A stretch of DNA of 64,000 bases from assembly GCA_017654935.2 (NCBI GenBank), contig CM065711.1:27350080-27414079 (forward strand), given 5' to 3'. The stretch's first letter is position 1; each line of letters begins with the position of its first letter. The notes under the pieces are model-generated. The model searched no databases and was not told the DNA's origin. It saw only the letters and a program-made list of their open reading frames with translations. This document shows, piece by piece, positions 30,707-41,718 of this stretch. The position numbers were made by a program, and so were the translations under genes. The stretch is from Phymorhynchus buccinoides (Eukaryota; Mollusca; Gastropoda; Neogastropoda; Raphitomidae).

Positions 30707-31206
30707 NNNNNNNNNNNNNNNNNNNNNNNNNNNNNNNNNNNNNNNNNNNNNNNNNNNNNNNNNNNNNNNNNNNNNNNNNNNNNNNNNNNNNNNNNNNNNN
30801 NNNNNNNNNNNNNNNNNNNNNNNNNNNNNNNNNNNNNNNNNNNNNNNNNNNNNNNNNNNNNNNNNNNNNNNNNNNNNNNNNNNNNNNNNNNNNNNNNNNN
30901 NNNNNNNNNNNNNNNNNNNNNNNNNNNNNNNNNNNNNNNNNNNNNNNNNNNNNNNNNNNNNNNNNNNNNNNNNNNNNNNNNNNNNNNNNNNNNNNNNNNN
31001 NNNNNNNNNNNNNNNNNNNNNNNNNNNNNNNNNNNNNNNNNNNNNNNNNNNNNNNNNNNNNNNNNNNNNNNNNNNNNNNNNNNNNNNNNNNNNNNNNNNN
31101 NNNNNNNNNNNNNNNNNNNNNNNNNNNNNNNNNNNNNNNNNNNNNNNNNNNNNNNNNNNNNNNNNNNNNNNNNNNNNNNNNNNNNNNNNNNNNNNNNNNN
31201 NNNNNN
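30707..31206. other. Assembly gap (500 N)
   Basis: Exactly 500 N. The round number suggests a fixed-size scaffold gap, so the true distance is unknown. The left edge lies in a repetitive Glu/Arg coding stretch of the Gypsy-like element. Confidence 0.98.
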
Positions 31207-31860
31207 CAGCGACTGATCGTGGTGCAGGGGCAAATTATTTATATTACATGTAAATGTGTGTAAAATAAGAAAACCATTTAAGATGCACCAAGTGTATTAT
31301 GTTTGCTTGAAAAGAAACTTGTAGCATTTGTGTTGGGTTGTTTGTATGCGATTCATGGTTGTACGATATTCTGCTGCATATTAAATAATTTTATGGGGCC
31401 AGGGCTGTGACTCTTCTTCATGCATTTTGTAGATGTAATCCTCGCAACGTGTTTAGTAGGACCACATTCGGGGGCTTGTTGCGATGCTAAGGTGTTTTGC
31501 GGAACGGAAGGAAGATTCAAACCAACTAGAATGGTGAGGAATTCATTATGCGTCTGACTCCCACACTTTGATCTCAGACAAATATATTTTTGCTGCATCA
31601 CCGATCAAATAAAATAAAAAATCTTTTGTAAACACATAAGTTAAGGCTCTTTTGAGATTTTTAATTTTGCGTATTATGTGCTATTCTTCAGGCGATTAGT
31701 CGCTTTTTCTGGGGGAAATTGCATGGTTTTGACCATTGTTTTCACTTCACAATCGAGGGAGCCAGTTTGTTTGTCTGTCTTCGGTCAGCGTCTTCCCCCA
31801 CTCATATGTCCCCACTACTACCGTGATTGGCCATCAGCGGGGCCGTTCCAATGGCTTAGC
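31207..31860. other. Non-coding stretch after the gap
   Basis: No supported gene or repeat match within the window. Confidence 0.45.
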
Positions 31861-31869
31861 GTTGCGTGG

Positions 31870-32045
31870 CGTGGGTGCAGGTTGCAGGAGAAGTCTGGGA
31901 AGCGCCTCTTTTGCGACGTTTGCCGCAGGCGTTTTGTATCTGTCCAAGTATCTCTTGGCGAACATTCACGTGGCGTGCAGGGGGGGAATACATTCCTCGT
32001 TCCTTGATCGGTCCATTTAACGTTTGGTTTTAAATAATATAAGTT
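31870..32045 (-). mobile_element. TIR family F, diverged copy 3
   Basis: CGCCTCTTTTGCGACGTTTG, GGCGTTTTGTATCTGTC, GGGGAATACATTCCTCGTTC and GATCGGTCCATTTAACGTTT follow the Y then inverted-X order of 18686-19030, with many substitutions. Confidence 0.6.
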
Positions 32046-32715
32046 ATTGGATTGGCATGGTACATGACATTTAGGCTTCAAGTAGAGTGTTCTTTGCAAA
32101 CCGAGAGATTAGCTCGAGTTATCTAAAGAACACGCTTCCAGAGAGTCCAAAGGTCATGTACCATGCCCAAAAATCCAAATAACTTATATATACAAGTTCC
32201 TACCATTTAATAAAACAGCAGAAAAATACAATGCATTGAAACGCCGCTAATGCGCATCCATGAGATCTGAATCATAGCAACCGCTGCACCAACATAGCGA
32301 AATCCATGAATCCACAAAGAATATAGATCTGCTGTTTACAAGGTCGAGAGCTATTTTAATGCAAATTGAACAAATCTTCGCAATTGCAATTGTCATGTCC
32401 CGAATGATATTTTGTGTTTAAAACTCTTATTGCACAGATTGAGACCATATGAACCGGATCAGTTTCGGTGTGGAAAATAAAGTAAAACTTACTGCACTGA
32501 AATAATGGGAGAACCGGGCTGGTCCGCCTACTTTTGAGCTTTTCTCACCATAAAAAGCAAGCCAATTGAAGTAGAAGCTCATTTTTAGACCACTTGCTGG
32601 GTAAATATATGGACAACATATGTTTATAGAAAATTCAGTTAATTCAGATTCATTCGTTACAAACAATATTAAAAATCAGATTTTTTTGCTCTCAAACTTT
32701 CCTCAAGTTAATGGA
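32046..32715. other. AT-rich non-coding stretch
   Basis: No supported gene. GGCATGGTACATGACATTTA (32054) and GGTCATGTACCATGCCC (32151) form an inverted pair about 95 bases apart. Confidence 0.45.
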
Positions 32716-32717
32716 CA

Positions 32718-32832
32718 CCCCCCCCCCCCCCCCCCCCCCCCTCCCCCCCCCCCCCCCCCCCCCAATCCATCTTCATCAGGACATGGGCATGAGGATAGCC
32801 ATGGAGGGGGGGGGGGGGGGGGTGGGGGGGAC
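32718..32832. repeat. Poly-C and poly-G tracts facing each other
   Basis: Poly-C at 32718-32763 and poly-G at 32803-32830 flank about 40 bases with CATCAGGACATGGGCATGAG. Together they can form a C/G stem. Confidence 0.85.
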
Positions 32833-32886
32833 TTCACAAGATCGAAAATAATTCTACAGCAAAAATACTTAGCAATAACAAGAAAT

Positions 32887-32907
32887 TCAGTTGACCCAGG
32901 GTCAACT
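32887..32907. repeat. Short perfect palindrome
   Basis: AGTTGACCCAGGGTCAACT: nine-base arms around one A. Confidence 0.7.
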
Positions 32908-32909
32908 AT

Positions 32910-33747
32910 AAAGGCGAGCCAAGACAATGTGTTGGCATTTCAAATCATACGTGCCTTCCCAGGTCGAGAGGACGTAAAAATCAAATTTACGATACGTTGG
33001 CCATTTCAATTTACAAATAAAAAAACCTCAGCCTTTATTTTTTAATATGACAGCACTCACGTCACACATTCATAAATTAACAAATAAAACAATGCGAGTG
33101 ACTGTTATAAATAGAAAGATTGTGTTTTCATGAACAAACAATAAGAACTGCATCAAATTGAACTAGCAGCAATAGAAAGTTTAAAACACCTTGTAATTGT
33201 TTTGCAAAAAATATGTGCATAAAATACACTAGTAACAAGCTTGTGTGCGTCTTCAATCTGAGGTTGCTTCCCCTTAAACCGTTGTATCAAAAGAGATCAC
33301 TAGAACGGGCCATAAAATTATTCATTCAGCAAAGAGTGCTATTGAAATAACAATAAATTGTGACTAAAGGGTGCTACTGAAAAAGGGTTCATAACTTTCG
33401 TGTTAAAAAACCAAAACACTTAAGGAGTTGTTTTTTCTAACAAAAATGCCACTTAACAGTTAACTGACTTTTCTTTGCGCTGGACCGCAGAAGTTGATTA
33501 TATCAGTTAACATGTGATCTATTAATAACAACGTACATAATAGGTAGTAAAGCCTCTAGATCAGTACAGACTTAAGCTCCAGTGTACTCCTTAAGGCACT
33601 GTGCTACATTGGAAATGTATTCGCTAATGATATAACTTGGTATTATATCAACGCCTGTGTTTTATGCCCCCCACCACGAACTGGTACGCTATGTTTTGAG
33701 GCCGCCAGAATTTAAGGACCAGCACCTCCCTCAGCCCAGGGAGGGAA
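32910..33747. other. AT-rich non-coding stretch
   Basis: No supported gene or repeat seen. Confidence 0.45.
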
Positions 33748-35205
33748 ATCTTTGTTAGGCCATCAGGAGGCAACCAATCAAGGAAGAACCAGACTTTGAG
33801 ATCGAGTCGAAACACACAAAAAAGATAGGGTTAGAATCAGCCTAGAGTTAATGTCATCGAAACTGAAAGAAACCAGACTTTGAGATCGAGAGTAGTAAAC
33901 ACGAAGAGGATAAGGATAGACTAAGAGGATAGGGTTTTAGGATCAACTTAGAGTTGTGAAACTAAAAAGAATCAGACTTTGACATTGATAGTCGTAAACA
34001 TGAAGAGAACAGGGTTAGGATCAGCCTATGGTTGTTGTTGTGAAACTGAAAGAAAGAAGACTTTGATTTTTGAGATAGAGAGTCGAAAACAGGAAGAGAC
34101 CAGCCTAGGGTTGTTGTCGTGAAACTGAAAAGAACCAGACTTTGCCGAGATTGAGTCGTAAACACAAAGAGGATAATCGGTCAGCCTAGGGCCGGTTATT
34201 GTCATAAAACTGAAAGAAACCAGACTTTGAAATCAAGAGTCGTAAACACGAAGAGAATAGAGGATAGGGTTAAGATCAGCCTAGGGGGAGTTGTGTGTTG
34301 CATTTGAACTGAAACGAACCAGACTTTGATATCGAGAATCATAAACATGTAGGGGATAGGGTTAGGATCAGCTTAGGGTTGTCATGAAACTGAAAAGAAC
34401 CAGACTTTAAGATCGAGAGTCGCAATCATGAAGATGAGATGGTTAGGATCAGCCTAGGGATGTTGTCATGAAACTGACAGAAACCAGACTTTGAGATCGA
34501 GTGCATTAACATGAAGAGGATAGGGTTATGATCAGCCTAGGGTTGACAGAAACCAGACTTTGAGATCGAGAGCATTAACATGAAGAGGATAGGGTTTAGG
34601 ATCAGCCTAAGTGTTGAAGGGAAACCAGACTTTGAGATCGAGAGTCATAAATATGAAGAGGATAGGGTTAGGATCAGCCTAGGATTGTTGACATGAAAAG
34701 AACCAGACTTTGAGATCGAGCAGCATTAACATGAAGAGGATATAGGGTTAGAATCAGCCTAGGGTTGTTGTGAAACTGAAAAGAACCAGAACAATATCTG
34801 TGATGGAGAGTCATAAAAAAATTATTAGGATATGGCTAGGATCAGCCAGGGTTGTTGTCATGAAACTGAAAGAAACCAGACTTCGAAATCAATAGTCGTA
34901 AACACGAAGAGGATAGGGATAGAACCAGCCTAGGGTTGTCATGAAATTGAAAAGAACCAGACTTTGAGATAGAGTGCTGTAAAATTGAATATGATAGGGC
35001 GAGATCAGCCTAGAAAGCAGAGTTATTGTCATGAAACTGAAAGAGATTTTGAGATCGAGAATAACAACCACTCAGAGTTTAGGGTTAGGATCAGCCTAGA
35101 GTTATTGTCATGAAACTGAAAAAAACCCAGACTTTAAGATCGAAAGTCGTAAACACAAACACGAACAGGGTAGGGTTAAGATCAGCCTAGCGTTGTTGTC
35201 ATTAA
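33748..35205. repeat. Minisatellite, about 85-95 bp units, roughly 16 copies
   Basis: The core AACCAGACTTTGAGATCGAG, AGTCGTAAACATGAAGAGGA, TAGGGTTAGGATCAGCCTAG and GGTTGTTGTCATGAAACTGA recurs through the whole block with substitutions and partial deletions. The first unit joins the GTTAGGCCATCAGGAGGCAA segment shared with 2811-2966. Frames across it are by-products. Confidence 0.9.
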
Positions 35206-35410
35206 ACATAATTCTCTTTGAGAAGTGTAATAGACAACTTTAATGTAAAATCGTTTGGCTTTCAAAATTCTGCAAATCAATTGCATGCTATCCGTATGGT
35301 ACATAATAATTTAGCAATGTCGACACAGAAATTTTAGGTTTAGCAGACGACACGAACTGCAGTTCGTTGGGGGGTGGAAGCAGAAAGCATCGTGGAAGCA
35401 ATACTGCTAC
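35206..35410 (+). repeat. Direct repeat J, copy 1
   Basis: AATTCTCTTTGAGAAGTGTA, TCGTTTGGCTTTCAAAATTC, ACATAATAATTTAGCAATGT and GCAGACGACACGAACT are repeated in the same order at 36585-36765. Confidence 0.8.
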
Positions 35411-35459
35411 GCACGCACACACGCATTGCAGAAGACTAAAAAAACCCCATAGAGTTGTA

Positions 35460-35629
35460 AGGCCTAGAGCGCACAGAGAGAGAGAGGCAGAGAGTGACAG
35501 AGACAAATGCAGGGACTAAAAGAGATAATGTGTGAGGAAGACAATAAAAGAGTAAGGCAGTGACAGAGAGAGAAAAAAATGAAACAAAGACAGACAGAAC
35601 AACAGACAGACATAGAGAGAGAGAGAGAG

Positions 35630-35709
<80 letters not shown>

Positions 35710-35732
35710 GAGAAGAGAGAGAGAGAGAGTAG
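35460..35732. repeat. (GA)n-rich region
   Basis: GA repeats at 35477-35500 and, longer, at 35612-35732. Confidence 0.9.
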
Positions 35733-36584
35733 CTAACTGGACAACGACCGGTTTCGATAATATTTTTTAATAGAAAAAAAGATCCAGATGGAAAAATACA
35801 TAAATATATTTAAAGCAATGCAAACTAAGGATCCAATAGCTGAGTCACAACAACACTGTTATTGTACATGTTATGGTTCATGCTCATCTTTGACCGTCAA
35901 GTGACTGTGTCCGTCTGTCTGCTAACATCACAGCACAGAGAGTCACAGCACTCACGGTTTTGGTCAGTTGCTAGCATCGAGGTACTATAGGCTAATTCAT
36001 GAGGCTCTCAAGGGTATGCGTGGCATGCTCAACGAATAAGGGGGAGGGGGCAAGGAATAGTCAATTGAGAAATTAACGTGAGGATGGAAGAATGTAAAAT
36101 CCTGTACATGTATTTCTTCAACAGAAAGTGTTTGATGAATTTACAATGCTAAGCAATATAGAAAGACAAAGTTTTGTTTATAATATCCGAGTAATAGCAA
36201 AAGGAACAGCTTTGCTTCACAGTATATTTCCTCCAAAGAGAAAATCGTCTGCTAAATGAAATCCATTTGACATGATAGCACATTTCGCCCTTGTTATGAG
36301 GCCCTGTAAAGGTTTTTCCCTTAAAAAAGGCAAGGAATAAAAATATTAAGTGTGCAGTCCTTTTATTATTGTTTTTGTTATTATCTTGATGAATGCAGTT
36401 TGTATTTATCTGATTTGACAATGCACTTGTTGTGAAGGTTTAAAGGTTTAACAATGGTGGTTGTACACTTTTTTAAATTTTAAATGCCAAAATGAGGATG
36501 AAGCCCTGTCGAGTGTTTTATCATCATACAATTCACGCCTCGTCAATGCAGGTTTCTGAATAAGAACAACACACACGTATTTTC
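35733..36584. other. Non-coding stretch between the two J repeats
   Basis: No supported gene. Open frames are short and AT-rich. Confidence 0.45.
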
Positions 36585-36765
36585 TTCATAATCCTCTTTG
36601 CAGAAGTGTAATAAACAACTTTAATGTACAATCGTTTGGCTTTCAACATTCTGCAAATCTTTTGCATGCTATTCGTATGCTACATAATAATTTACGAATG
36701 TCGACATGCAAGTTTAAGCAGACGACACGAACTCTAGTGCGGTGGAGGGGAGGGGGCGGGGGGAA
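36585..36765 (+). repeat. Direct repeat J, copy 2
   Basis: Matches 35206-35410 with about 10% change; both copies end at a G-rich run after GCAGACGACACGAACT. Confidence 0.8.
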
Positions 36766-36984
36766 GCAAGAACGCGGGTGTCATCGCACGCTCAATGCAA
36801 AGAGAAGACAACTCTAATGCAAAGAGAAGACAACTCTGATGCCACGAGCAACAGTCACGTGACCCTCCATGGACCATCGCCCACGTGCAAAGAAACTACC
36901 CAAAAAATAAGTGGCTCGCCGCTGTTGCGGCTCGCCAAAAATGAAATGAGGGACCTGTCGCAGGGTTCGAACAAACCCTGATAT

Positions 36985-37840
36985 AAAACACCTAAGAAAC
37001 ACCCTAAACGTTTGCTAAGGTCAGATAACTCATTTAAGCTTACTCTTCACTTTTGGGAGAGAGAAAAAGGGTTACTATCATAAGCTATCATTGCTATCAT
37101 TTACGCGTTGGACTGTAGAGGGGAGGTATTGTTTTTATTTTGATCTTGATGGTTTTTTGCTCCTTCTGTTGCCTGCTTTTTGCTCCATTTGCTATATTTG
37201 CTGTTTGCTGTTTAATTGTTTGTCTGTGTTGATAAAGGCGCATTCGCCGAAATATCCAGTAGTCTTGTTTTGTTTCTTGTGAATAAAATAACGTCACTTT
37301 ACACTTGTCGTGTAGTTGTTTGTTTGTTGTATGTTCCAGTGACGTTGCAGTCTGTTTCAGTTTGGTTGGGTAGGTTTTTTTATCATAAGGAAGATAAATC
37401 ATACCTCTGTCAGTTTGTACAAAGTTTTCGATTTCATCCACGTCTATTTGTGTGCAGAAAATTAAATTTGCACTATATTATGCCATCTAACATGATGAAA
37501 ATTAAGAAAGAGCACTCCAAAACACTTGGGTTTGTTTAATTTGCTAAAATCATCCCGTATTTTTTCATGATAGACTAAAGAATATTTGCCGTGACAAGCT
37601 TGTTGTTTTGGTCTTCCATTTTGGAAATTAAAGTCACATTCACCCGATATATAAAAAAAGCTGGAAGTATTAATGTTTCCAATGATCCTTCAAATAGTTT
37701 GTCGCTTGTTACCTCGATAGCGGACACAAAGTGTTTGCGGCAAGCATCGGTGGGGGAATTGTTTCTTAGTGCCGTTTTTGGCGATTTGAGCTCGCGCTGC
37801 ATAGTGTTGGCCCTTGTGAAGCGGCCCCCAGGTACGTCAT
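36985..37840 (+). mobile_element. TIR family F, copy 4, split by an insertion
   Basis: CCTAAGAAACACCCTAAACG at 36987 matches the X block. ATGATCCTTCAAATAGTTTG (37680) to GGCCCTTGTGAAGCGGCCCC (37809) matches the inverted-Y block of the copy at 22627. Between them lie about 650 bases of foreign DNA including a Penelope-like tail. Confidence 0.5.
37215..37310 (+). mobile_element. Penelope-like 3' sequence
   Basis: GATAAAGGCGCATTCGCCGA AATATC is the kind of short conserved 'GCG...CGAAA' tail found next to Penelope-like element ends, followed by TTGTGAATAAAATAACGTCA. No coding part is present here, so the call is tentative. Confidence 0.4.
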
Positions 37841-38146
37841 TGTTGCAAATCAACACTCGCAGACCAGGGATAGTAACTCTTCCTAAGTCGAATTTTTCGT
37901 CAACAAATGCAGTTTCTTATTTCGTATGTTTAACGTATCTTGGTAAGCAGCAGAAGTTTCAACGTGATGAAGTTGGCTGCCTAAGGAGAAGAAGTTTACA
38001 GCTTAGTAATGTTTATGGATAAATGATCTGGCTATTTCAGTATTTGCTTGCAGATTCAGACTGCACTTTAGGCAAGTGTTTATATCATAGTGTTACGGTT
38101 CACATCATATTACTCTGTTGGTTAGAAGGTGTATCGTAAGTAGGAA

Positions 38147-38331
38147 AGTGTATATTCTCAAATGGTATTCTGATCGTTATAATGCATGATCCTTACAATG
38201 TATGATGCTGGATAATAAACAACTTCCGCTTCATGCCTGACCCTGAGAACAATGGTGTTCCATGTGCTTCTACTGAATGAATGAAATCGTCTGTCTGTTA
38301 GTCAATAGACCACCATCGCTTGCCATGAAAC
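38147..38331 (+). repeat. 5' LTR of a Gypsy-like element
   Basis: The block TATATTCTCAAATGGTATTC ... CAATAGACCACCATCGC ... GAAACA is shared with 44119-44301. It ends in CA and is followed by TGGTGGCAACGG, a usual primer-binding-site start. AATAAACAACTTCC gives a polyadenylation signal inside. Confidence 0.7.
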
Positions 38332-38795
38332 ATGGTGGCAACGGTTTAAAGGTTTCTGTATCAACCGGAGTGCAAATGACGGCTTTCAAAAATCTGGAAC
38401 CGTTCAATTTTCATGAGAAAGCGTCATGGCTGGAATGGAGGGAAAGATGGAAGAGATTCTACAATCTAGAAGACTTGAGCTCTAAACCCCAGGAAGCCCA
38501 GGTAGACGCACTTATATACACCATGGGTAAAGAGGCTGAGAGCCAATACAACAGATTCCAGTTCACAGACGCTCAAAAGAAAGGTTACAAGCATGCATTA
38601 GACATGCTTAATAAGTACCTTACTCCTCAGAGGAACACTGTGCATGAACGAGCAACCTTCGGAAAGAGATCACAAAGGGATGGAGAGTCTGTGCACGAAT
38701 ATGTACAGGATTTGTATGAACTTGCCACATACTGTGAGTTCCCAAATAAAGATGAAGCCATCAGAGATAGACTTATCCTTGCCTTGAAAGACTGA
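38277..38795 (+). CDS. Gag-like protein of the LTR element
   Basis: The 172-codon frame starts within the LTR; the more credible start is the Met at 38325 or 38377 (MTAFKNLEPF). It reads FHEKASWLEWRERWKRFYNL, QVDALIYTMGKEAESQYNRF, then YLTPQRNTVHERATFGKRSQ and GESVHEYVQDLYELATYCEF. This is the helical capsid pattern of Gag from Gypsy-type elements in marine invertebrates. It stops at TGA after LALKD, where related Gags continue as LLQKLQLERDLTLD; that text follows in another frame at 38795-38840, so a frameshift truncates the protein. A partial zinc-knuckle-like CARCGGHH occurs near 39067. Confidence 0.75.
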   Translation: MNEIVCLLVNRPPSLAMKHGGNGLKVSVSTGVQMTAFKNLEPFNFHEKASWLEWRERWKRFYNLEDLSSKPQEAQVDALIYTMGKEAESQYNRFQFTDAQKKGYKHALDMLNKYLTPQRNTVHERATFGKRSQRDGESVHEYVQDLYELATYCEFPNKDEAIRDRLILALKD

Positions 38796-38807
38796 CTTAT
38801 TACAAAA

Positions 38808-38911
38808 ACTTCAGCTTGAACGTGATCTAACCCTAGATAAGACAATTACCTTGGCAAAAGAAACGGAACTCGTACAGCAACAAGTGCAGTTAGATCACGT
38901 TCAAGCTGAAA
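38808..38911. repeat. 22-bp perfect inverted repeat inside the gag remnant
   Basis: TTCAGCTTGAACGTGATCTA (about 38809) is inverted as TAGATCACGTTCAAGCTGAA (about 38891), with about 60 bases between. Confidence 0.8.
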
Positions 38912-39145
38912 TTTTTCAAATAAGTCAGAGCCTTTCAAGCCAATGATAAGTCTATCTCTGAAGTGAAGGAGCGTCTGCACCAATGTCTGTAGACTTTGCG
39001 GGAAAAAGCAGAGTTGGAAAGAAGCACCCCAGACCACAATCAACACCAAAGCCCCCAGATATGTGTGCGCGATGTGGTGGACATCACAGCGCAAGTACAG
39101 CTGTTTCGTTTTGAGAAAGACTCTTCTGTCTGCATGTCGGATTGC

Positions 39146-39715
39146 AAAGAATGTCCACAGTGAATGTTCAAGCTGAGCTAGAAGACTTTCTACAAGAGAA
39201 TGGTTGTCCTCTTTGCACCAGATTGAAAGTCCACAATAAAAGCAAACCAGCACTTAATTCAAAAGAAATGGTACAAATCTTATGTAAAATAACAAAAATA
39301 ATAATGTTCTAAAATTTACAATCCCTCGAAGAGAGTAGAACAGATGGGATGCCATGTTGGTGGATCCAGTGAAGGATTCAAAAAGGGAGGTCACAGAAAT
39401 CGTAGTAAACACCAACAGACACCCAGTGAGGAGGAATGTAGAGAGGTGTGCTTGGATCAGGTAGACTGATGCGCTTTCCTTCTTCATAGTGATAATATAA
39501 ACGTACAAGAATTGAAGAAGAAAAAAAAAAAACACCATTAAACTTTCCTCTTATATATATATTGCAAAGAATGTCCACAGTGAATGTTCAAGCTGAGCTA
39601 GAAGACTTTCTACAAGAGAATGGTTGTCAAAAAGATTCTTTGCACCAGATTGAAAGTCCACAATAAAAGCAGAACCAGCACTTAATTCAAAAGAAATGGT
39701 ACAAATCTTTACTAT
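39146..39715. repeat. Direct duplication flanking 39311-39562
   Basis: TTGCAAAGAATGTCCACAGT to GTACAAATCTTA occurs at 39146-39285 and 39562-39712. Both include CTACAAGAGAATGGTTGTC, also found at about 42020 and 42552. It belongs to the module repeated at 41711-42706. Confidence 0.8.
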
Positions 39716-39759
39716 ATATATATATGATATATATAATCTTATATCTCATGCCCTCAGCA

Positions 39760-40213
39760 CTTCCCAAACAAATTCCCCAATGCCCCCCTTGGTTTCTTCA
39801 AATGCACCAAAAAGTGTGCTAACATGCAGAGAGCATGCCGCAGAAACAAACACCTTCCACAGCCACCAGACTGGGGAAACATTCTCCCTCCGCCAGCACA
39901 CCACATGTCAAACAAGTAACATCGTCTATCTCTGTACTGCAATCTCTGTGACAAGACCCAATACGTGGGGGAAACAAAAAAATTCACTCCAAACATACGC
40001 TTCTACCTCCACCGTTCCCACATCAAGAAGAATGTAGGCACCACTCCAGTCACCCTTCACTTCAATCTACCCAACCATACTCTGTCCAACATGAAATGCC
40101 TAGTCATAGAGCAGCTCCCTTCAGACAATCTCGCACACAGACTCAGCAGGGAAAAGTTTTGGATGAAAAAACTCAAAACCCTAGTCCCTTTTGGCCTGAA
40201 TGCCATTGATTAA
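39760..40213 (+). pseudogene. Penelope-like element: GIY-YIG endonuclease remnant
   Basis: The conserved order is SNIVYL (39930), then YCNLCDKTQYVGET in the next frame (GIY-YIG core, with YVGET as the second half), RFYLHRSHIKKN (the Arg/His helix), and TPVTLHFNLPNHTLSNMKCL. REKFWMKKLKTLVPFGLNAI follows to the stop at 40211-40213. REKFW...KTL.P.GLN is a hallmark of the Penelope C-terminus. At least two frameshifts lie between 39930 and 39970. The reverse transcriptase that should precede is missing. Confidence 0.8.
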
Positions 40214-41045
40214 TTCACTGCCTTCTGGAATTCAGGCCTCTGTTTGGCTGCCAAAAACCTTCTTACAACACCCCCTCTTCCCTACTTCCCTCCCATCTTC
40301 CCTCCTTTTGCCTCTTTACGCCTATTCTTGCCATTTACCAAGTGGATGATAGGAGCCAGTTTCCTGATCAAAACAAAATAATATAAGTACATAAGTACAA
40401 AACTAAATAATATAAGTACATGCTTTGCATTCTTTATATTTCTCAAACTATGGATTTCATTCCGATTATGTTGCGGAATTGGTCAACATCAACTAAGTAA
40501 GATACCCCCAAGACATAGCATAAATGTTTCGGGTCTTCCTATTATGGGCAGATAAGCTAATAGAAATATAAGATAAAAAAGATGTTTAAATAATATAATG
40601 TGTTTGTTTTTGGAGTTAGCCTTATCCTTTCATTGCGATGTTGATGGGTAGATCAGCAAAGACAGCGATAATGTCATAGCGTAGGCTACTTGTATCATAT
40701 GCCATCTTCATAGCATGTTATTTAGCTTATGGATATGCAAGATTTGACTGGCCCATTGTCCCAATGTCTTAATGTAACAACATTAGTTTTATTATTTATT
40801 TTTGATTCATTAAATTTTGTTTTAATGAAATTTGATAAGATATACACTATCTATGTTATACCTCCTTTCAGCGGAAATTATTTATCCAATGGGATAAATA
40901 TATTTATATAGCCCGTGGCATAATTTAATGGGATATTTAAAACATGTATCAGAGTTTCCGCAAACGTTGAAATAAGGCATTGTCTTCTATTGTGTACTCC
41001 TTTTGCTCTCTGTCAGTCCCTCCTTTCTTCCCCCAACCCCCTTAG
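40214..41045. other. Non-coding stretch, probably Penelope-like 3' region and AT-rich DNA
   Basis: No supported gene. The first 150 bases are CT-rich (3' UTR-like); the remainder is AT-rich. Confidence 0.4.
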
Positions 41046-41054
41046 CCCATTTCC

Positions 41055-41164
41055 TCACACACACGCACACACGCGCGTGCCACGCAGTCCCACACACACA
41101 CAAACACACACTCATACACACTCACACACATGACACGTACACACACACACACACATACACGCAT

Positions 41165-41212
<48 letters not shown>

Positions 41213-41316
41213 GCACACGCACACGCGCACACGCAAGCACACACACACACACAAACACTCACACTCACACACACACACAAACACACACTTACTCACACAC
41301 ACACACACACACACAC

Positions 41317-41381
<65 letters not shown>

Positions 41382-41396
41382 GCACGCCCCCCCCCC

Positions 41397-41428
<32 letters not shown>

Positions 41429-41430
41429 TC
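41055..41430. repeat. Long (CA)n microsatellite
   Basis: About 370 bases of CA repeat with CG and CT interruptions and a C run at 41388-41400. Confidence 0.95.
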
Positions 41431-41594
41431 TCACCTACCTTAACTCGTTCACTTTTCATCTCTTTCTCGCATGAGCTTCATTTTTACCTGTATGTTCAAA
41501 ATTCACGGGATTTTATTTTCTTTTGTTTTAAGAATGAATTTTAATCACCAATGTTTTCTGCTGTATGCAATGCGATTTTTACCTGTGTCATTTT

Positions 41595-41682
41595 ATCACA
41601 TTGTCCTTGACAAAGAGGAGTAAAACCTCGAAAATTTGGGAAAACTTTTATTTTGCCTGTTTGTGTTTTTTTTAGTGTGAAC

Positions 41683-41718
<36 letters not shown>

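Noticed and set aside
30601..31263. ORFs spanning the N gap
   Set aside because: They are open only because N codons cannot stop a frame.
35206..36765. The two J repeats as LTRs of one element
   Set aside because: The direct repeats do not start with TG or end with CA, there is no primer site or purine tract, and the interior has no retroelement coding.
41042..41474. Long open frames (110-146 codons) of Thr/His or Cys/Val repeats
   Set aside because: They are translations of a CA/GT microsatellite on both strands. The same applies at 21.9, 22.3, 46.1 and 55.9 kb.
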